Source: Cotesia glomerata (Eukaryota > Arthropoda > Insecta > Hymenoptera > Braconidae). Taken from it: a DNA stretch of 64,000 nucleotides. Made by a program: the position numbers and the translations under genes. The notes beneath the pieces are model-generated. The model saw only the letters and a program-made list of their open reading frames with translations. It made no database searches and was not told the origin of the DNA. The stretch's first letter is position 1; each line of letters begins with the position of its first letter. The DNA lies in the NCBI RefSeq assembly GCF_020080835.1, contig NC_058164.1, positions 13,152,142-13,216,141 of the forward strand, read 5' to 3'. This document shows, piece by piece, positions 1 to 9,318 of the stretch.

Positions 1-2
1 CG

Positions 3-440
3 AGCTCGTCGACAGTCAATTCGGATTCAAGTGACCAGAAGGACGGTTCGAGTGATGCCAAGTCAGAAGTTGCTAAAAAGAGGAAGCGTCGCAGGAGAAG
101 ACGATCCTCTAAGAAGACTGAGACATCAAGAGCGCCGGTGGTCGTGAGCAATGTCGTCGATTTTTCTCAAAGATTTGTGTATGATCGTTATGTACACAGC
201 AAAGTTAATCCTCGTAGGTGTGTGCCGGAAAATAGATTCGAGATTAGATATGAATTAGCAAATCGCTGCGTAGGCCCGCGTTGGGAAGTTCCGTGTGGTA
301 GGAGCGATAGGCCGCGAGCGTTTGCGTGCGATTGTAAAATAGACTATTGCCCTGTACCTTGCAATTATTTTAATACATTGTCGCGAGGAAGGACAAGTTA
401 TAATTTAAATAGATATAATACTAGTTTACATGATAGTTAA
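3..440 (+). CDS. C-terminal part of an unidentified, possibly element-encoded protein
   Basis: The frame is already open at the window edge, so the true start lies upstream; the apparent start at 138 (GTG) is only an internal codon. About 145 residues are visible. The first part is Ser/Asp-rich, followed near residue 27 by a strongly basic stretch (KKRKRRRRRR) that resembles a nuclear localisation or nucleic-acid-binding segment. The last part is Cys-rich (CDCKIDYCPVPC). The stop is at 438-440. The ORF ends about 110 bases before a polypurine tract and a probable LTR, so it may be the last ORF of an LTR retroelement (inference from position). I do not recognise the family. It could also be a host gene end next to an unrelated LTR. 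Confidence 0.4.
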   Translation, partial: SSSTVNSDSSDQKDGSSDAKSEVAKKRKRRRRRRSSKKTETSRAPVVVSNVVDFSQRFVYDRYVHSKVNPRRCVPENRFEIRYELANRCVGPRWEVPCGRSDRPRAFACDCKIDYCPVPCNYFNTLSRGRTSYNLNRYNTSLHDS

Positions 441-552
441 AAATTTTGGTTTTGAGCTGGAGACACGGGTGGGCGTGGTAATTGATCATGCGGCTTGTGA
501 GGTCGCGTTTGTTTTCGCCCATGATTAATTTTTACAAAATTAACCATTGTCT

Positions 553-562
553 GGCAGGGGGG
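553..562 (+). promoter_or_regulatory. Polypurine tract before a probable LTR
   Basis: The purine run ends in GGGGGG immediately before TGTCACAG. LTR retroelements prime plus-strand DNA from such a tract directly upstream of the 3' LTR. This supports the LTR start at 563, but the second LTR needed for proof is not in the window. Confidence 0.4.
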
Positions 563-1891
563 TGTCACAGGGTTTTTATTCCCTGTGTGCGTCCCTCCCT
601 GCGCCTAAATTTGGCAACAGATCCACACTCGGTGTGTCTCTGAACTTATTATTTTATATTGATTTATGAATTTATTTATTGAATTTAATATTATTAGTAT
701 TATTTATATTTGAAATTTCTAATATTATGGTTATTAATTTAAGAATTAATTTTATCTTTATTTCAGACATTTATAATGAATTATTTGTAATTTATTATTA
801 TTATTATTATTATTTGTGTGCATTGCCGTAAATCATTGGCATATAGTACCTAATTTTACTATGAGTGATAAATCATAGCCTTTACTCGCACGGGTGAGGC
901 CCTACAATATCGATCGCGAGCAAAGAGTTCATTGAATTGGGGAAAATGGCTAGAGAGGCCCTTGTTGTCGAACACGAGGCCTCGAACGGTTTACGGTGAC
1001 AAAAATTGAGCAGACACGCGGTGGCCCGCTTGGTGTGAGGTATGCACGCGGGACCTCCGCTATTGTAAGGAGTGTGGATTTGGTGCCTTGGTTTGAGTTT
1101 CCTTTTCTGGTGAGTACTCACAAGTTGAGATCAATTAATATCCGCACACCGCTGTCTCCTGGCTTAAATAAGTTATTCTTTTACTGTCCAACTAAAATCA
1201 CTATCGATTGATCGGGTCGATCCCGTAGCGAGTAAGGGTTATCATAAGGGAATATTTGTACCTGTCCCGAAAGCCGCGTGTTGTGTCCTCGATACGGCCA
1301 GCAATTTTTTATAATTATTATTGTCAAATTAGGTTTATTATTTTGCGTCATTGACAATTATTATTGTCAAACATTAACTATCATTACAAGTAGTATTTTC
1401 AAGCGCAATTCAGATTTAATATTCTTAAATTTCAATTACTGTTACGATTATTGTTTTGATTGCGGTTATTATTATTCTCGAACGCAATATTGTAAAATAA
1501 GTGGAAGAAAAATTTATATGTTAATCACGAATTCCATCAAGGATTTATTTTGTTATTTAAAGGATAAATTTAGTTTTAAGTAACTTCGTTATTGAATAAA
1601 TAATTTATTTATTTTTATTGAAATTTTCTGATCCATTAATAATTAATGTATGAAAGCTGATTCCCGGATTCTTTTCCTATGACTCATCTTCCTATCTTAG
1701 TCAAATAATCTAGGATATTAGCTTATAATTATTTAGTTATTATTTTTGATTCCAAATAATATACTAATCTCGACTTTGATTATTTCGTGGTTTATTTTCC
1801 ATTCTCATTAATTTAAATCGTTAATTGATCGTCCGGCGCGGCCCCTGGAATTTTTATTATTTTTGGTGATTTTCATAAAAAAAAAATTACC
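563..1891 (+). repeat. Probable LTR of an unclassified LTR retroelement
   Basis: It begins TGTCACAG right after the G-rich tract and is followed at 1892 by TGGCGTCC, which looks like a tRNA primer-binding site. The interval is noncoding and AT-rich, with a TTA microsatellite at about 791-812. The first 60 bases contain short palindromic words (CACAGGG/CCCTGTG). About 1.33 kb is long but acceptable for an insect LTR. Short ORFs on both strands here look random. The right end is set only by the PBS-like site, so it is uncertain by tens of bases. Confidence 0.35.
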
Positions 1892-1909
1892 TGGCGTCCA
1901 AATGTGCAC
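1892..1909 (+). other. Possible primer-binding site
   Basis: TGGCGTCCAAATGTG begins with the TGG expected from a tRNA CCA end and resembles the TGGCGCCC class of PBS. It lies just after the proposed LTR. About 120 bases of noncoding leader-like sequence follow (1910-2030) before the BEL/Pao fragment begins. Confidence 0.3.
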
Positions 1910-2030
1910 TAACCCAGCCTGAGGAGTTTCCGGGTTAATTTTATTATATGTTTAAAAAGGGCGAGCGTAAAATACCCTACCCAGCCGATATCTCCGCCAT
2001 CGGTCGAATTTAGTTAAATTTTGGGGAAAA

Positions 2031-2933
2031 GTATTGTTACAACTGCTTTAACCATTCAGGACCAAACCACCAAATAGAATGCTTGGATAATTGAGTTGGA
2101 GTTAATCCACGTGTAGCGCAGTAAGCAGGATTTTCTTTACCTGGTACAAAATGCCATTTTGCTGCGGGAAGAGTTTCTTGGATAAAGCAAACTCTGTTAT
2201 GAATAAATTCTTTCCAACGAGATGGATGATTATTTATCTAAGTATGTGTGATTGCGGAATCTTTCCAAAGATGAACTTGAGGTTTCTTTATTTCAAACTT
2301 TCGAAGAACGTGATGATCTAATTTTGTTAGTAGTACAGCAGCTGATAGTTCTAGTCGAGGGATCGTTAGCCTCTTGATAGGAGCTACCTTGGTCTTCGAG
2401 CACAATAACACAGTCTGAGTTTTTTCATTTGGATCTTTTGATAAGACGTAAATGACAGCAGCGAGAGCTTGCTGAGATGCATCACAAAATCCATGAATTT
2501 CACAAGGATTACTGCGTGATGTTTGAAGCCAGCGAGGAATTGACATCTGGTTCATCTCTTGGAAACTCTGAATCAAATCTTTCCATTGATTTGAGAGAAC
2601 TGCAGATAGTGGATCATCCCAGCCCAGCTGATTCGTCCAGAGTTGTTGAATAAAGATCTCTGCCGTGATTACTACCGGAGCCAGAAGTCCAAGTGGGTCG
2701 AAGAATCTAGCAATAGTTGATAGGATTGTCCGTTTTGTAATTTTTGAATAAGCAGGAATATTCCATGTGAACTGGAACTTATCAGTAATCGGACTCCAAT
2801 TCATGCCAAGAGCATGTACAACTGTACTTTTATCAATTGTTACTGAAGCCAGAAGTTGATCCGCAGATGAGATTGATTGAAGAGTTAAAGGTTCATTGCT
2901 TATCCATTTCTTAAGAAGGAAACCGCCCGCCAT
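2031..2933 (-). pseudogene. BEL/Pao Pol: RT connection and RNase H-like region, 3' truncated
   Basis: From 2933 to 2238 the frame is open (231 residues). It shows the BEL/Pao RT-to-RNase H linker, including FFDPLGLLAPVVI, then IHGFCDASQQALAAVIY (first acidic motif of the RNase H fold), SKTKVAPIKRLTIPRLEL, and KDSAIT where the active family has a DS motif. A stop then breaks the frame. The homologous reading continues to about 2031 with WHFVPGKENPAYCATRGL and HSIWWFGPEWL, both typical of this region of Pol. The integrase zinc-binding and core domains that should follow are absent. The preceding RT ORF is in a different frame, so at least one indel lies at 2934-2944. Confidence 0.85.
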
Positions 2934-2944
2934 GCAGAGATTGT

Positions 2945-3565
2945 TTACTTGTTTTTCACCGTTTCTTGTGCTTCTTGAATGGAATCTTCACCACCGAAGA
3001 CATCGTCAACGTATCGGCCTTTTGTTAGAGTTGATATAGCCAGAGGGTACTTTGGTTCTTCATCTTCAACTAGTTGCTGCATAACTCGCAAAGCTAGAAA
3101 GGGAGCACAAGCCATCCCATAAGTGACAGTCATTAGTTGATAAATAATTAATTCATCCTTTTCGTTTTTCCACAAAATTCTTTGGAGATCCCAATCATTT
3201 GGATGGACCATGATTTGTCTGTACATCTTCTCAATATCCGAGACGAAGACATATTTAAAGAACCGGAATCGTAAGAGTACATCGATTAGTTCAGTTTGTA
3301 GCTTAGGTCCAGTGTGAAGAATGTCATTTAAACATAACCCACTTGAAGTCTTACAAGATGCATTGAAGACCACTCGCAATTTAGTTGTTAGACTTTGTTC
3401 TCGTATTACTCCGTGATGAGGTAAGTAATAGCTGTGCTTAGGCTCAGCAGTAGACTTAGATACCAATCTCATATGTTGTAGTCGTTGATATTCATCCATG
3501 AATCCATGATAAGCTATCCGCAATGATGAGTCTTTCAGGAGTCGCTTAGATAAAGTAAATAACAT
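2945..3565 (-). pseudogene. BEL/Pao reverse transcriptase domain
   Basis: The 206-residue open stretch carries RT landmarks in order: LRVVFNASCKTSSGLCLND, VSDIEKMYRQIMVHPND (motif A, catalytic Asp), TYGMACAPFLALRVMQQL (motif B), and GRYVDDVFGG (motif C with both catalytic Asp). The catalytic residues are intact. The domain is severed upstream from the protease region and downstream from the RNase H region by frame changes, so this is a fragment of a dead polyprotein. The Met at the start is an internal residue, not a genuine initiator. Confidence 0.88.
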
Positions 3566-4310
3566 ACGATGTGCTGCACTCTTTGATTCTCCAAGAGATT
3601 CGACCGGCTTTTTAAATGGTAATCTGACGATATAGAGGCCAGTATTATCTCGAGAATGTGTTTCCTTGAATTGATCTTCACATTCTTGGTCATTTGGGGT
3701 TAAAGAAGATTTATTGCTTACAGGAATATCATCGAGCTTCCAAAATCTTTGTATAAGTTCGTAGAGTTCTTCATCAACAGAAGTGTGAAAACACTGTATT
3801 GAAGAAGTAGAAGAATTTACAGTGGGACCGAAAAGGATCCATCCAAAGATCGTTGATTGAGCCGTAGGAGAGTTAGTTGGTCCCTTTCATAGTCCTTCAA
3901 GACAAATTTGACCATAATAATCTGCTCCAATGATAACATCAATTTTACCAGGTTAATTGTAGCCAGGGTCGGCTAGTTGAAGTTGTTGAAAATGACTCCA
4001 ATTTGCAGATGACGTAGCTTGAATCCTTGCTGTTAACTTAGGAAGAACATGAGCTTGAATATTTACTTGTTGAGATGACTTGAAGTGAGGTCGTAATGCA
4101 ACTGATACCAGACCTTGAGTTCTTCCGGCATTTACCGCGCCGATTCCATGTAATTCGAATATTACTGGTTTCCTTTTAAGATGAAGCTGCTGAACTAATC
4201 TTTTAGATATAAAAGATACTTGAGACCCAGGATCAATTAATGCTCTTGCTTGGACTTGATATCCTTGTTCCGAAACGACTGCGACTTGAGCAGTGGCGAG
4301 CAGAGTTTGA
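3566..4310 (-). pseudogene. BEL/Pao aspartic protease (DUF1758-like) region
   Basis: No long ORF remains, but translation between gag and RT is recognisable. The active-site-like segment is ALIDPGSQVSFIS, with Pro where most copies have Ser in the D-S/T-G signature. It is followed by LHGIGAVNAGRTQGLVSV, then IDVIIGADYYGQI (the DVLIGxD motif), and FGWILFGPT. In-frame stops occur after DPGYN and after CLEGL. Order and motifs match retropepsins of the BEL/Pao Pol polyprotein. The Ser-to-Pro change and the stops make activity very unlikely. Confidence 0.75.
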
Positions 4311-5303
4311 TTAGCTGTTGAAGATGAATAAGATTAACATCTTATTCATCTTGAAATTGGCTTGAACATTTGGTGTTGAACCTGCTTCATCGCTATGGAT
4401 AGCTGTATGATGTCTTTTTCCGCAATTCATACACCTTCTTGTCGAAGTACACTTGTTGACTAGATGATTTCTCAAGCAATTATAACATAACTTCTTGTCT
4501 TTGATAATTGCCAATTTTTTCTCAAGTGGTTTATTAGCAAACTCTGGACATTTAGCTGTATAATGATCTGCGGAGCAAATAGAACATTTCTTGAAATTAC
4601 TTGGATCTCCAGATGCATGATAAACCGTAGTTACTCTTGGATTATGCTGAGACCCAAGCTTTTTTGATTTTTCGACTGCTTGGAGAGTTAGTAATCGACT
4701 CATCAGAAACTCTATGAACTGTTTCCAAGTTGGAGGATCTTTGGTAGAACCTAGATGGAGTTCCCATGCCTTGACAGATTCTGAATCCAGACGTTGAACC
4801 GTAATAAAGACCAAGAAATCATCCCAAGTGTTAACTGGTCGTCCAAGTGTCTCTAAAGTTCGATAGATTTGTGTAATTGTAGAATAGAGACCTTCCATTT
4901 CTACAGCTGATTCTTTTGTCATCCTCTTCATGGTAATTAATGATTGAAGCGCTGAATTTACCAACAACCGCTTATTTTCGTAGAATGAAACTAGCGCATC
5001 CCATGCTTTTTGAAAATTATCAGTTGTTAAGGCTGTATTCTTTAAAAAATCCGCTGCTGGACCAGTAAGACTCTGCTTGAGATAATGAAGCTTCCATATG
5101 ATGGATAAAGAATTATTGTTAACCATGGAGGTGAACAGATCCTTGAATTGCAGCCATTCAGATGGATTACCATTAAACTTTGGTAGATCAAGATTTGGTA
5201 GACGAGGACCGAAATGATGAACCGGTAATTCCGTATTCGTGACTGACGATGCTCTGCTCTCAGCCTGTCGTAGCTGATAATACAAGGTGTTCATCTTTTC
5301 CAA
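4311..5303 (-). pseudogene. BEL/Pao Gag: DUF1759-like domain and zinc knuckles
   Basis: The open frame of 330 residues has the typical Gag opening LPKFNGNPSEWLQFKDLF near residue 35, a long helical capsid-like region (LKQSLTGPAADFL, ITQIYRTLETLG), and a C-terminal Cys/His cluster: CSICSADHYTAKC, CYNCLRNHLVNKC and CMNCGKRHHTAIH, three retroviral-type zinc-binding motifs. Gag packages the element RNA. Its true N-terminus lies further upstream (to about 5591) in another frame. The last residues (after HSDEAGSTPNVQA) have run out of frame into the protease region. Confidence 0.88.
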
Positions 5304-5591
5304 TGGTTCTAGGTATGCATCATAGGTAATTGTAGAGATTGTCCTGGAGATAAGGGAGCCTTAAAACTCTTCGTTTCTTATGATCACTTAACTTTCTCAT
5401 AGCAATTTTAATTGCATCGTGAGTAGCTGAGAATTTGTTCCAGGTGTCACGCAAAGCAGTTTTCCTAGCCTCCACACGTTGAAGCGAAATATTTTCTTCC
5501 CGACACGAGTTAAGTTTGTGATGGCCTCGTTGATGATTTTGATGAGCTCCATCTGCTCATCAATGAGATTCTTAATATGACTGACTCTCAT
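5304..5591 (-). pseudogene. BEL/Pao Gag N-terminal region, frameshifted
   Basis: The probable initiator is the ATG at 5591 (MRVSHIKNLIDEQ), 23 bases downstream of the PBS on the minus strand. After VGKK the frame is lost. In the next frame the sequence continues as NISLQRVEARKTALRDTW and later KLSDHKKRR, which is the usual amphipathic N-terminus of BEL Gag, and joins the main Gag ORF near 5303. At least one frameshift and one shift near 5340-5400 are needed. The start choice is supported by its position after the PBS. Confidence 0.65.
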
Positions 5592-5613
5592 CTTAACACT
5601 GTTTCACTTAAAA

Positions 5614-5629
5614 CCACGCTCTGCTACCA
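5614..5629 (-). other. Primer-binding site of the BEL/Pao element
   Basis: On the minus strand the sequence is TGGTAGCAGAGCGTGG, a form common in BEL-type elements. It lies four bases after the LTR end (TTTAACA). It fixes both the element orientation and the LTR boundary at 5634. Confidence 0.8.
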
Positions 5630-5686
5630 AAAATGTTAAAGAACAATAGCTGGAGAGTCAGTTTTATAGGTTGATTTTATTGACAA

Positions 5687-6436
5687 CACCGGCACACAAA
5701 AAAAAAAAAGTTGTCTGTACTTGGGACGCGCCACATATATTCCCATGTAATTTGACCCGCTGAACCCGAATTTGAGGTCCGTTTGGCCCCTACACCCTAG
5801 GATTTTGAGAAAACTGTAAAAAACCGAAAAAAAACGGGAAAATTGGGGGTTTTGGTGATTGAAAAATTTTTTTAGATTCTAACTATGCATGATTTTCATG
5901 TATTTCGATCTGCTTTATACTTATCTGAAGTGTACTCAGACCAGCAGCCATTAAAAGTCTAAGTAAATCCCGAAAAACCCATGAAAATTGCGAAAAAAAA
6001 CAAAAAATTCCCAATATTGTGATAAAAAAAAATGTTTTGAGCTAAATATATGATGATTTTCATGTAGGTTTATCGACGACATATAAATCTCCAACTTTTA
6101 TAACTCAGACGTCTCGAAAACATCAAACAAATGTGCAAAAAACCCCGAAAATTGGAAAAAATCAAATGTAATATAATAAAAATCGAGTTATTATTCAAAA
6201 TAAATAAAAAATCATATCATTCGATCTGTGGTGCATAAAAAAAAGTATTTCGTCTTAAGACTTAAAAAATTAATTTTTCGGAAAATATCATCAAAACCCT
6301 TTGGATTTGAATTTTAATTCGTTCTCCGCTTATATCTCACCCTTTTATCTTCAAACGTCCTGCATAAAGGGTTTCTCTTTCGTTTCCTCTCTTCTTCGGG
6401 TAAATCTCTCTTCAGAGTCCAACAATGATCTACCAT
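5687..6436. repeat. Left long terminal inverted repeat
   Basis: It is the reverse complement of 9195-9944 with only a handful of differences visible by eye (for example near 6034 and 6257). It carries several conserved poly-A/poly-T tracts and covers the noncoding end plus the last codons of the transposase-like ORF in antisense. Confidence 0.85.
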
Positions 6437-7290
6437 CATATTGACATCCACTCATGTTTTGATGGAATGTTTCTTCTCTTTCTTCACTGAAATTACCAAG
6501 ATTTTCAGGAAAGTGTGAAAGATGAGATTGTAAATAGTGCAATTTTGTATTCACATTCCCTAAAAAATTTCGAGATACTTCCTTAAAACTTCCCCAAGCT
6601 GCTCTCTCAATCTTGTGCATCTCATACTCAAGATTAGCATCCTGGAATTGAGTCCGAATTTGGGGTACATAAAAATTTCCTTCTTTCAATTTATTGTCAC
6701 TTATAGCTGGAAATTTTTCGTCCAAGTACTTAACACAGTTGCCATTTTTATCGAGAGCTTTGACAAAATGCTTCATAAGGTCAAGCTTGATATAAAGTGG
6801 TGGCAGCAAGTACTTGTAAGGATTAATGAGAGATTCTCGCATAACGTTGTGAGAACCATGATTCAAATTCTTTCTTGTTGGCCGTTCTTTTCTACTGTAG
6901 GGAATTTTCCGATCGTGACTATCCTACAAACATACAAGAAGGGATATATTGTGAACCAGATTGTTGGCTTAACTAGTGTAGCAATTTTCAGATCACCACA
7001 AACTTTTCAATGATTTTTGGTCAAATGAGCTACTGGAGTCGGTGCTTTGAGACTTCGCTTAGACAAAGCAATGAAAAACTTTCACTCCTCGTCCTGAAAG
7101 TGTTCGGCTTTAACTCATCAATCAAACTTCTTACATCTGAACAGTCCACTAATGAATTTTCGCCGTTTTAAAAATGTTATCAGATATTTTTTTCCCTATC
7201 ACGATAAAAATAAGCTGTTGTATTTTTAGTTAATAAAGATTCTTTTCTTTAAGCTGATGTTTCAGGGTTTTCACTTCCAGGAACATGTTG
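6351..7290 (-). pseudogene. Decayed inverted copy of the transposase-like gene
   Basis: The open part (6866 to 6351, 171 residues) aligns with the right-hand protein: SHNV, KYLLPPLYIKLDLMKHFVKA, EKFPAISDNKLKEG, IERAAWGSFKEVS, LSHFPENLG. Relative to that copy it lacks about 25 residues after FLGN (in frame) and a block before SLLDSEERF. Homology continues past 6866 to about 7270 with many indels, including the segments matching CGDLKIATILLG and the 8210-8250 spacer. It is less similar to its partner (roughly 85-90 % by eye) than the outer repeats are to each other, so it is not a simple recent foldback duplication. Confidence 0.75.
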
Positions 7291-7318
7291 GGCTCAGAAT
7301 CGATTTCTTGCTTAAATG

Positions 7319-7423
7319 CTTGTGCCTGTAACCAGGGCACCTCCACGTGGTGACGGCGGGCAACAGGACCGTCTGGCATAGTCCCTGGGTTAACGGCTTG
7401 AATGCCGTCATGGCAGGCACAAG
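7319..7423 (+). other. Highly foldable 105-base segment, possible structured RNA or element 5' end
   Basis: The ends pair as CTTGTGCCTG (7319-7328) with CAGGCACAAG (7414-7423). Inside, CCAGGG pairs with CCCTGG, GACGG with CCGTC, ACGGC with GCCGT, and CCACGTGG is a palindrome, giving a branched fold. It sits at the junction where the inverted left copy ends and just before the ATG at 7439. It is GC-rich unlike its surroundings. It may be the 5' leader of the element or a piece of a different repeat. Confidence 0.4.
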
Positions 7424-7438
7424 TAATAAGTGTTTACG

Positions 7439-8209
7439 ATGCAGGGACCCGGAATCCCAGTATCGGCGTCTGGTCAGAGTGAGAAAGCAGGCTCGCAGGC
7501 GTCGTCATCAAGTGACTGCAGCTCTTCATTAGTGGGTGACTTGGCTTCTGAAGCGTTTAATATGACAAGAAGTGTCTCTCACATATGTAACAAAAACTCC
7601 AATTGCTTCTGTTACATATGTGGAGAATTTGAAGTAACGAAAAGTCGTAGATCTTTTTCAAACAAATTGAAAAATGTCTACGAAACCTGCTTCGGTATCC
7701 AGATTACGAACTGGGAAGCAACTTGGGTACCACATTCACTTTGCAATCGGTGTCACACGATGCTTACTCGTTGGGAGCAGACGAAAAGTAAACAGTGCTT
7801 GAAATTTTCAAAACCTGTGATTTGGTCTGCACCAACGAGTCAAAAGAACTGCTATTTTTGCACGACGGAAGTTTCAGGTTTTTCTTCGACAACCAAACAT
7901 AAAATTCAATATGCCAACGTAACATCAGTTGTGCCAGCAGAAAAAGTTTTGAATGTCGAAGAACCTGCAGCTCCTGAACCAGTGAATGAACATGAAGAGA
8001 TGGAAGTTGAAGATAACTTTGAAGAAATCGATCCTGAACCCGAAGAGATCCATTCTGAGGATGAAGAATACATCCCGAGTGGTGTTCCTAGAAGTAAAGA
8101 CCCTGAAGTCTTCGATCAACTTGAATTGAATGACCTTGTACGAGACTTAGGACTATCTAAGGTAAAAGCTGAACATTTAGCCTCAGCTTTAAGGAAAAAA
8201 ATTTATTAG
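7439..8209 (+). CDS. Transposon protein, N-terminal zinc-binding part
   Basis: The first ATG in a good position is at 7439 (MQGPGIPVSASG); the open frame extends only three codons further upstream. After a Ser-rich leader comes a ZAD-like cysteine module: CYICGEF near residue 60, then CFG, WVPHSLCNRCHTML, and later NCYFC, with a pattern of CxxC pairs and a conserved Trp/His. An acidic linker (EEMEVEDNFEEIDPEPEE) follows. The ORF stops at 8207-8209 just after an A7 run, and the homologous protein continues in the next frame (8293-9318). I recall this two-module protein from many arthropod genomes as a repeat-associated family of unknown function; that is memory, not a search result. Confidence 0.65.
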   Translation: MQGPGIPVSASGQSEKAGSQASSSSDCSSSLVGDLASEAFNMTRSVSHICNKNSNCFCYICGEFEVTKSRRSFSNKLKNVYETCFGIQITNWEATWVPHSLCNRCHTMLTRWEQTKSKQCLKFSKPVIWSAPTSQKNCYFCTTEVSGFSSTTKHKIQYANVTSVVPAEKVLNVEEPAAPEPVNEHEEMEVEDNFEEIDPEPEEIHSEDEEYIPSGVPRSKDPEVFDQLELNDLVRDLGLSKVKAEHLASALRKKIY

Positions 8210-8292
8210 CTAAAAATACAACAGCTTATTTTTATCGTGATAGGGAAAAAGAGTTCCGGAAGTATTTTACAAAAGACAGCGAAAATTCATTT

Positions 8293-9318
8293 GTGTACTG
8301 TTCAGATGTAAAAGGACTGATCGATGAGTTGAAGCCAAACACTTACAAAGACGAAGAATGGAGGCTTTTTATTGACTCCTCTAGGCGAAGTCTTAAAGCT
8401 GTGCTTCTTCATAATGGAAACTTATTGGCACCGATTCCAGTAGCTCATTCGACTAAACTAAAGGAGACTTATGACAATTTACAGGTTGTATTAGATAAAA
8501 TAAACTATTCAGAACATCAATGGAAGGTTTGTGGTGATCTGAAAATTGCAACAATATTGCTAGGCCAACAATCAGGGTTCACAAAGTACCCCTGCTTCTT
8601 ATGTTTGTGGGATAGCCGAGACCGAAAGAATCATTACATTCAAAAAGAATGGCCAACAAGAACAAATTTGAATCCTGGTTCTCACAATGTAACGCGACAA
8701 TTTCTAATTGATCCTTCCAAGTACTTGCTGCCCCCACTTCATATCAAGCTTGGCCTTATGAAGCAATTTGTCAAAGCTCTGGATAAAGATGGAAACTGTT
8801 TTAAGTACTTGGGCGAAAAATTTCCAGCTATAAGTGACGCTAAATTAAAAGAAGGAATTTTTGATGGACCCCAAATTCGGACTCTATTCCAGGATGCTAA
8901 TCTTGAATATGAGATGAACGAGATTGAGAGAGCAGCTTGGGGAAGTTTTAAGGAAGTATCACAGCAATTTTTAGGGAATACGAAAAGTGATAACTACGCA
9001 ACTTTAGTTGACGAGTTGTTATACAACTATAATACTTTAGGTTGCTTAATGAATACAAAATTGCACTATTTACATTCTCATCTTTCACACTTTCCTGAAA
9101 ATCTTGGTGATTTTAGTGAAGAGCAAGGTGAGAGATTCCATCAAGACATTAGTGTGATGGAAAAACGATATCAAGGAACGTGGGATGTAAATATGATGGC
9201 AGATCATTGTTGGACTCTGAAGAGAGATTTACCCGAAGAAGAGAGGAAACGAAAGAGAAACCCTTTATGCAGGACGTTTGAAGATAAAAGGGTGAGATAT
9301 AAGCGGAGAACGAATTAA
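8293..9318 (+). CDS. Transposon protein, C-terminal RNase H-like (putative DDE) part
   Basis: The open frame gives 341 residues, and the same frame is readable back to about 8203 (LLAKNTTAYFYRDREKEF), so the protein is one ORF broken at the A7 run at 8195-8201. Candidate catalytic landmarks are the Asp in LFIDSSRRSLKAVLLHNG, the Asp in KVCGDLKIATILLG, and an acidic position in GERFHQDISVMEKRYQG, with an intervening CFLCLWDSRDRKNHY that looks like a metal-binding insert. That arrangement suggests a transposase-type RNase H fold, which is inference. The C-terminus is basic (KRKRNPLCR) and ends inside the right inverted repeat. Confidence 0.65.
   Translation: MYCSDVKGLIDELKPNTYKDEEWRLFIDSSRRSLKAVLLHNGNLLAPIPVAHSTKLKETYDNLQVVLDKINYSEHQWKVCGDLKIATILLGQQSGFTKYPCFLCLWDSRDRKNHYIQKEWPTRTNLNPGSHNVTRQFLIDPSKYLLPPLHIKLGLMKQFVKALDKDGNCFKYLGEKFPAISDAKLKEGIFDGPQIRTLFQDANLEYEMNEIERAAWGSFKEVSQQFLGNTKSDNYATLVDELLYNYNTLGCLMNTKLHYLHSHLSHFPENLGDFSEEQGERFHQDISVMEKRYQGTWDVNMMADHCWTLKRDLPEEERKRKRNPLCRTFEDKRVRYKRRTN

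Noticed and set aside
882..1583. Three ORFs of 71-101 residues in the probable LTR
   Set aside because: They have no recognisable domain, overlap on opposite strands and lie in AT-rich noncoding sequence.
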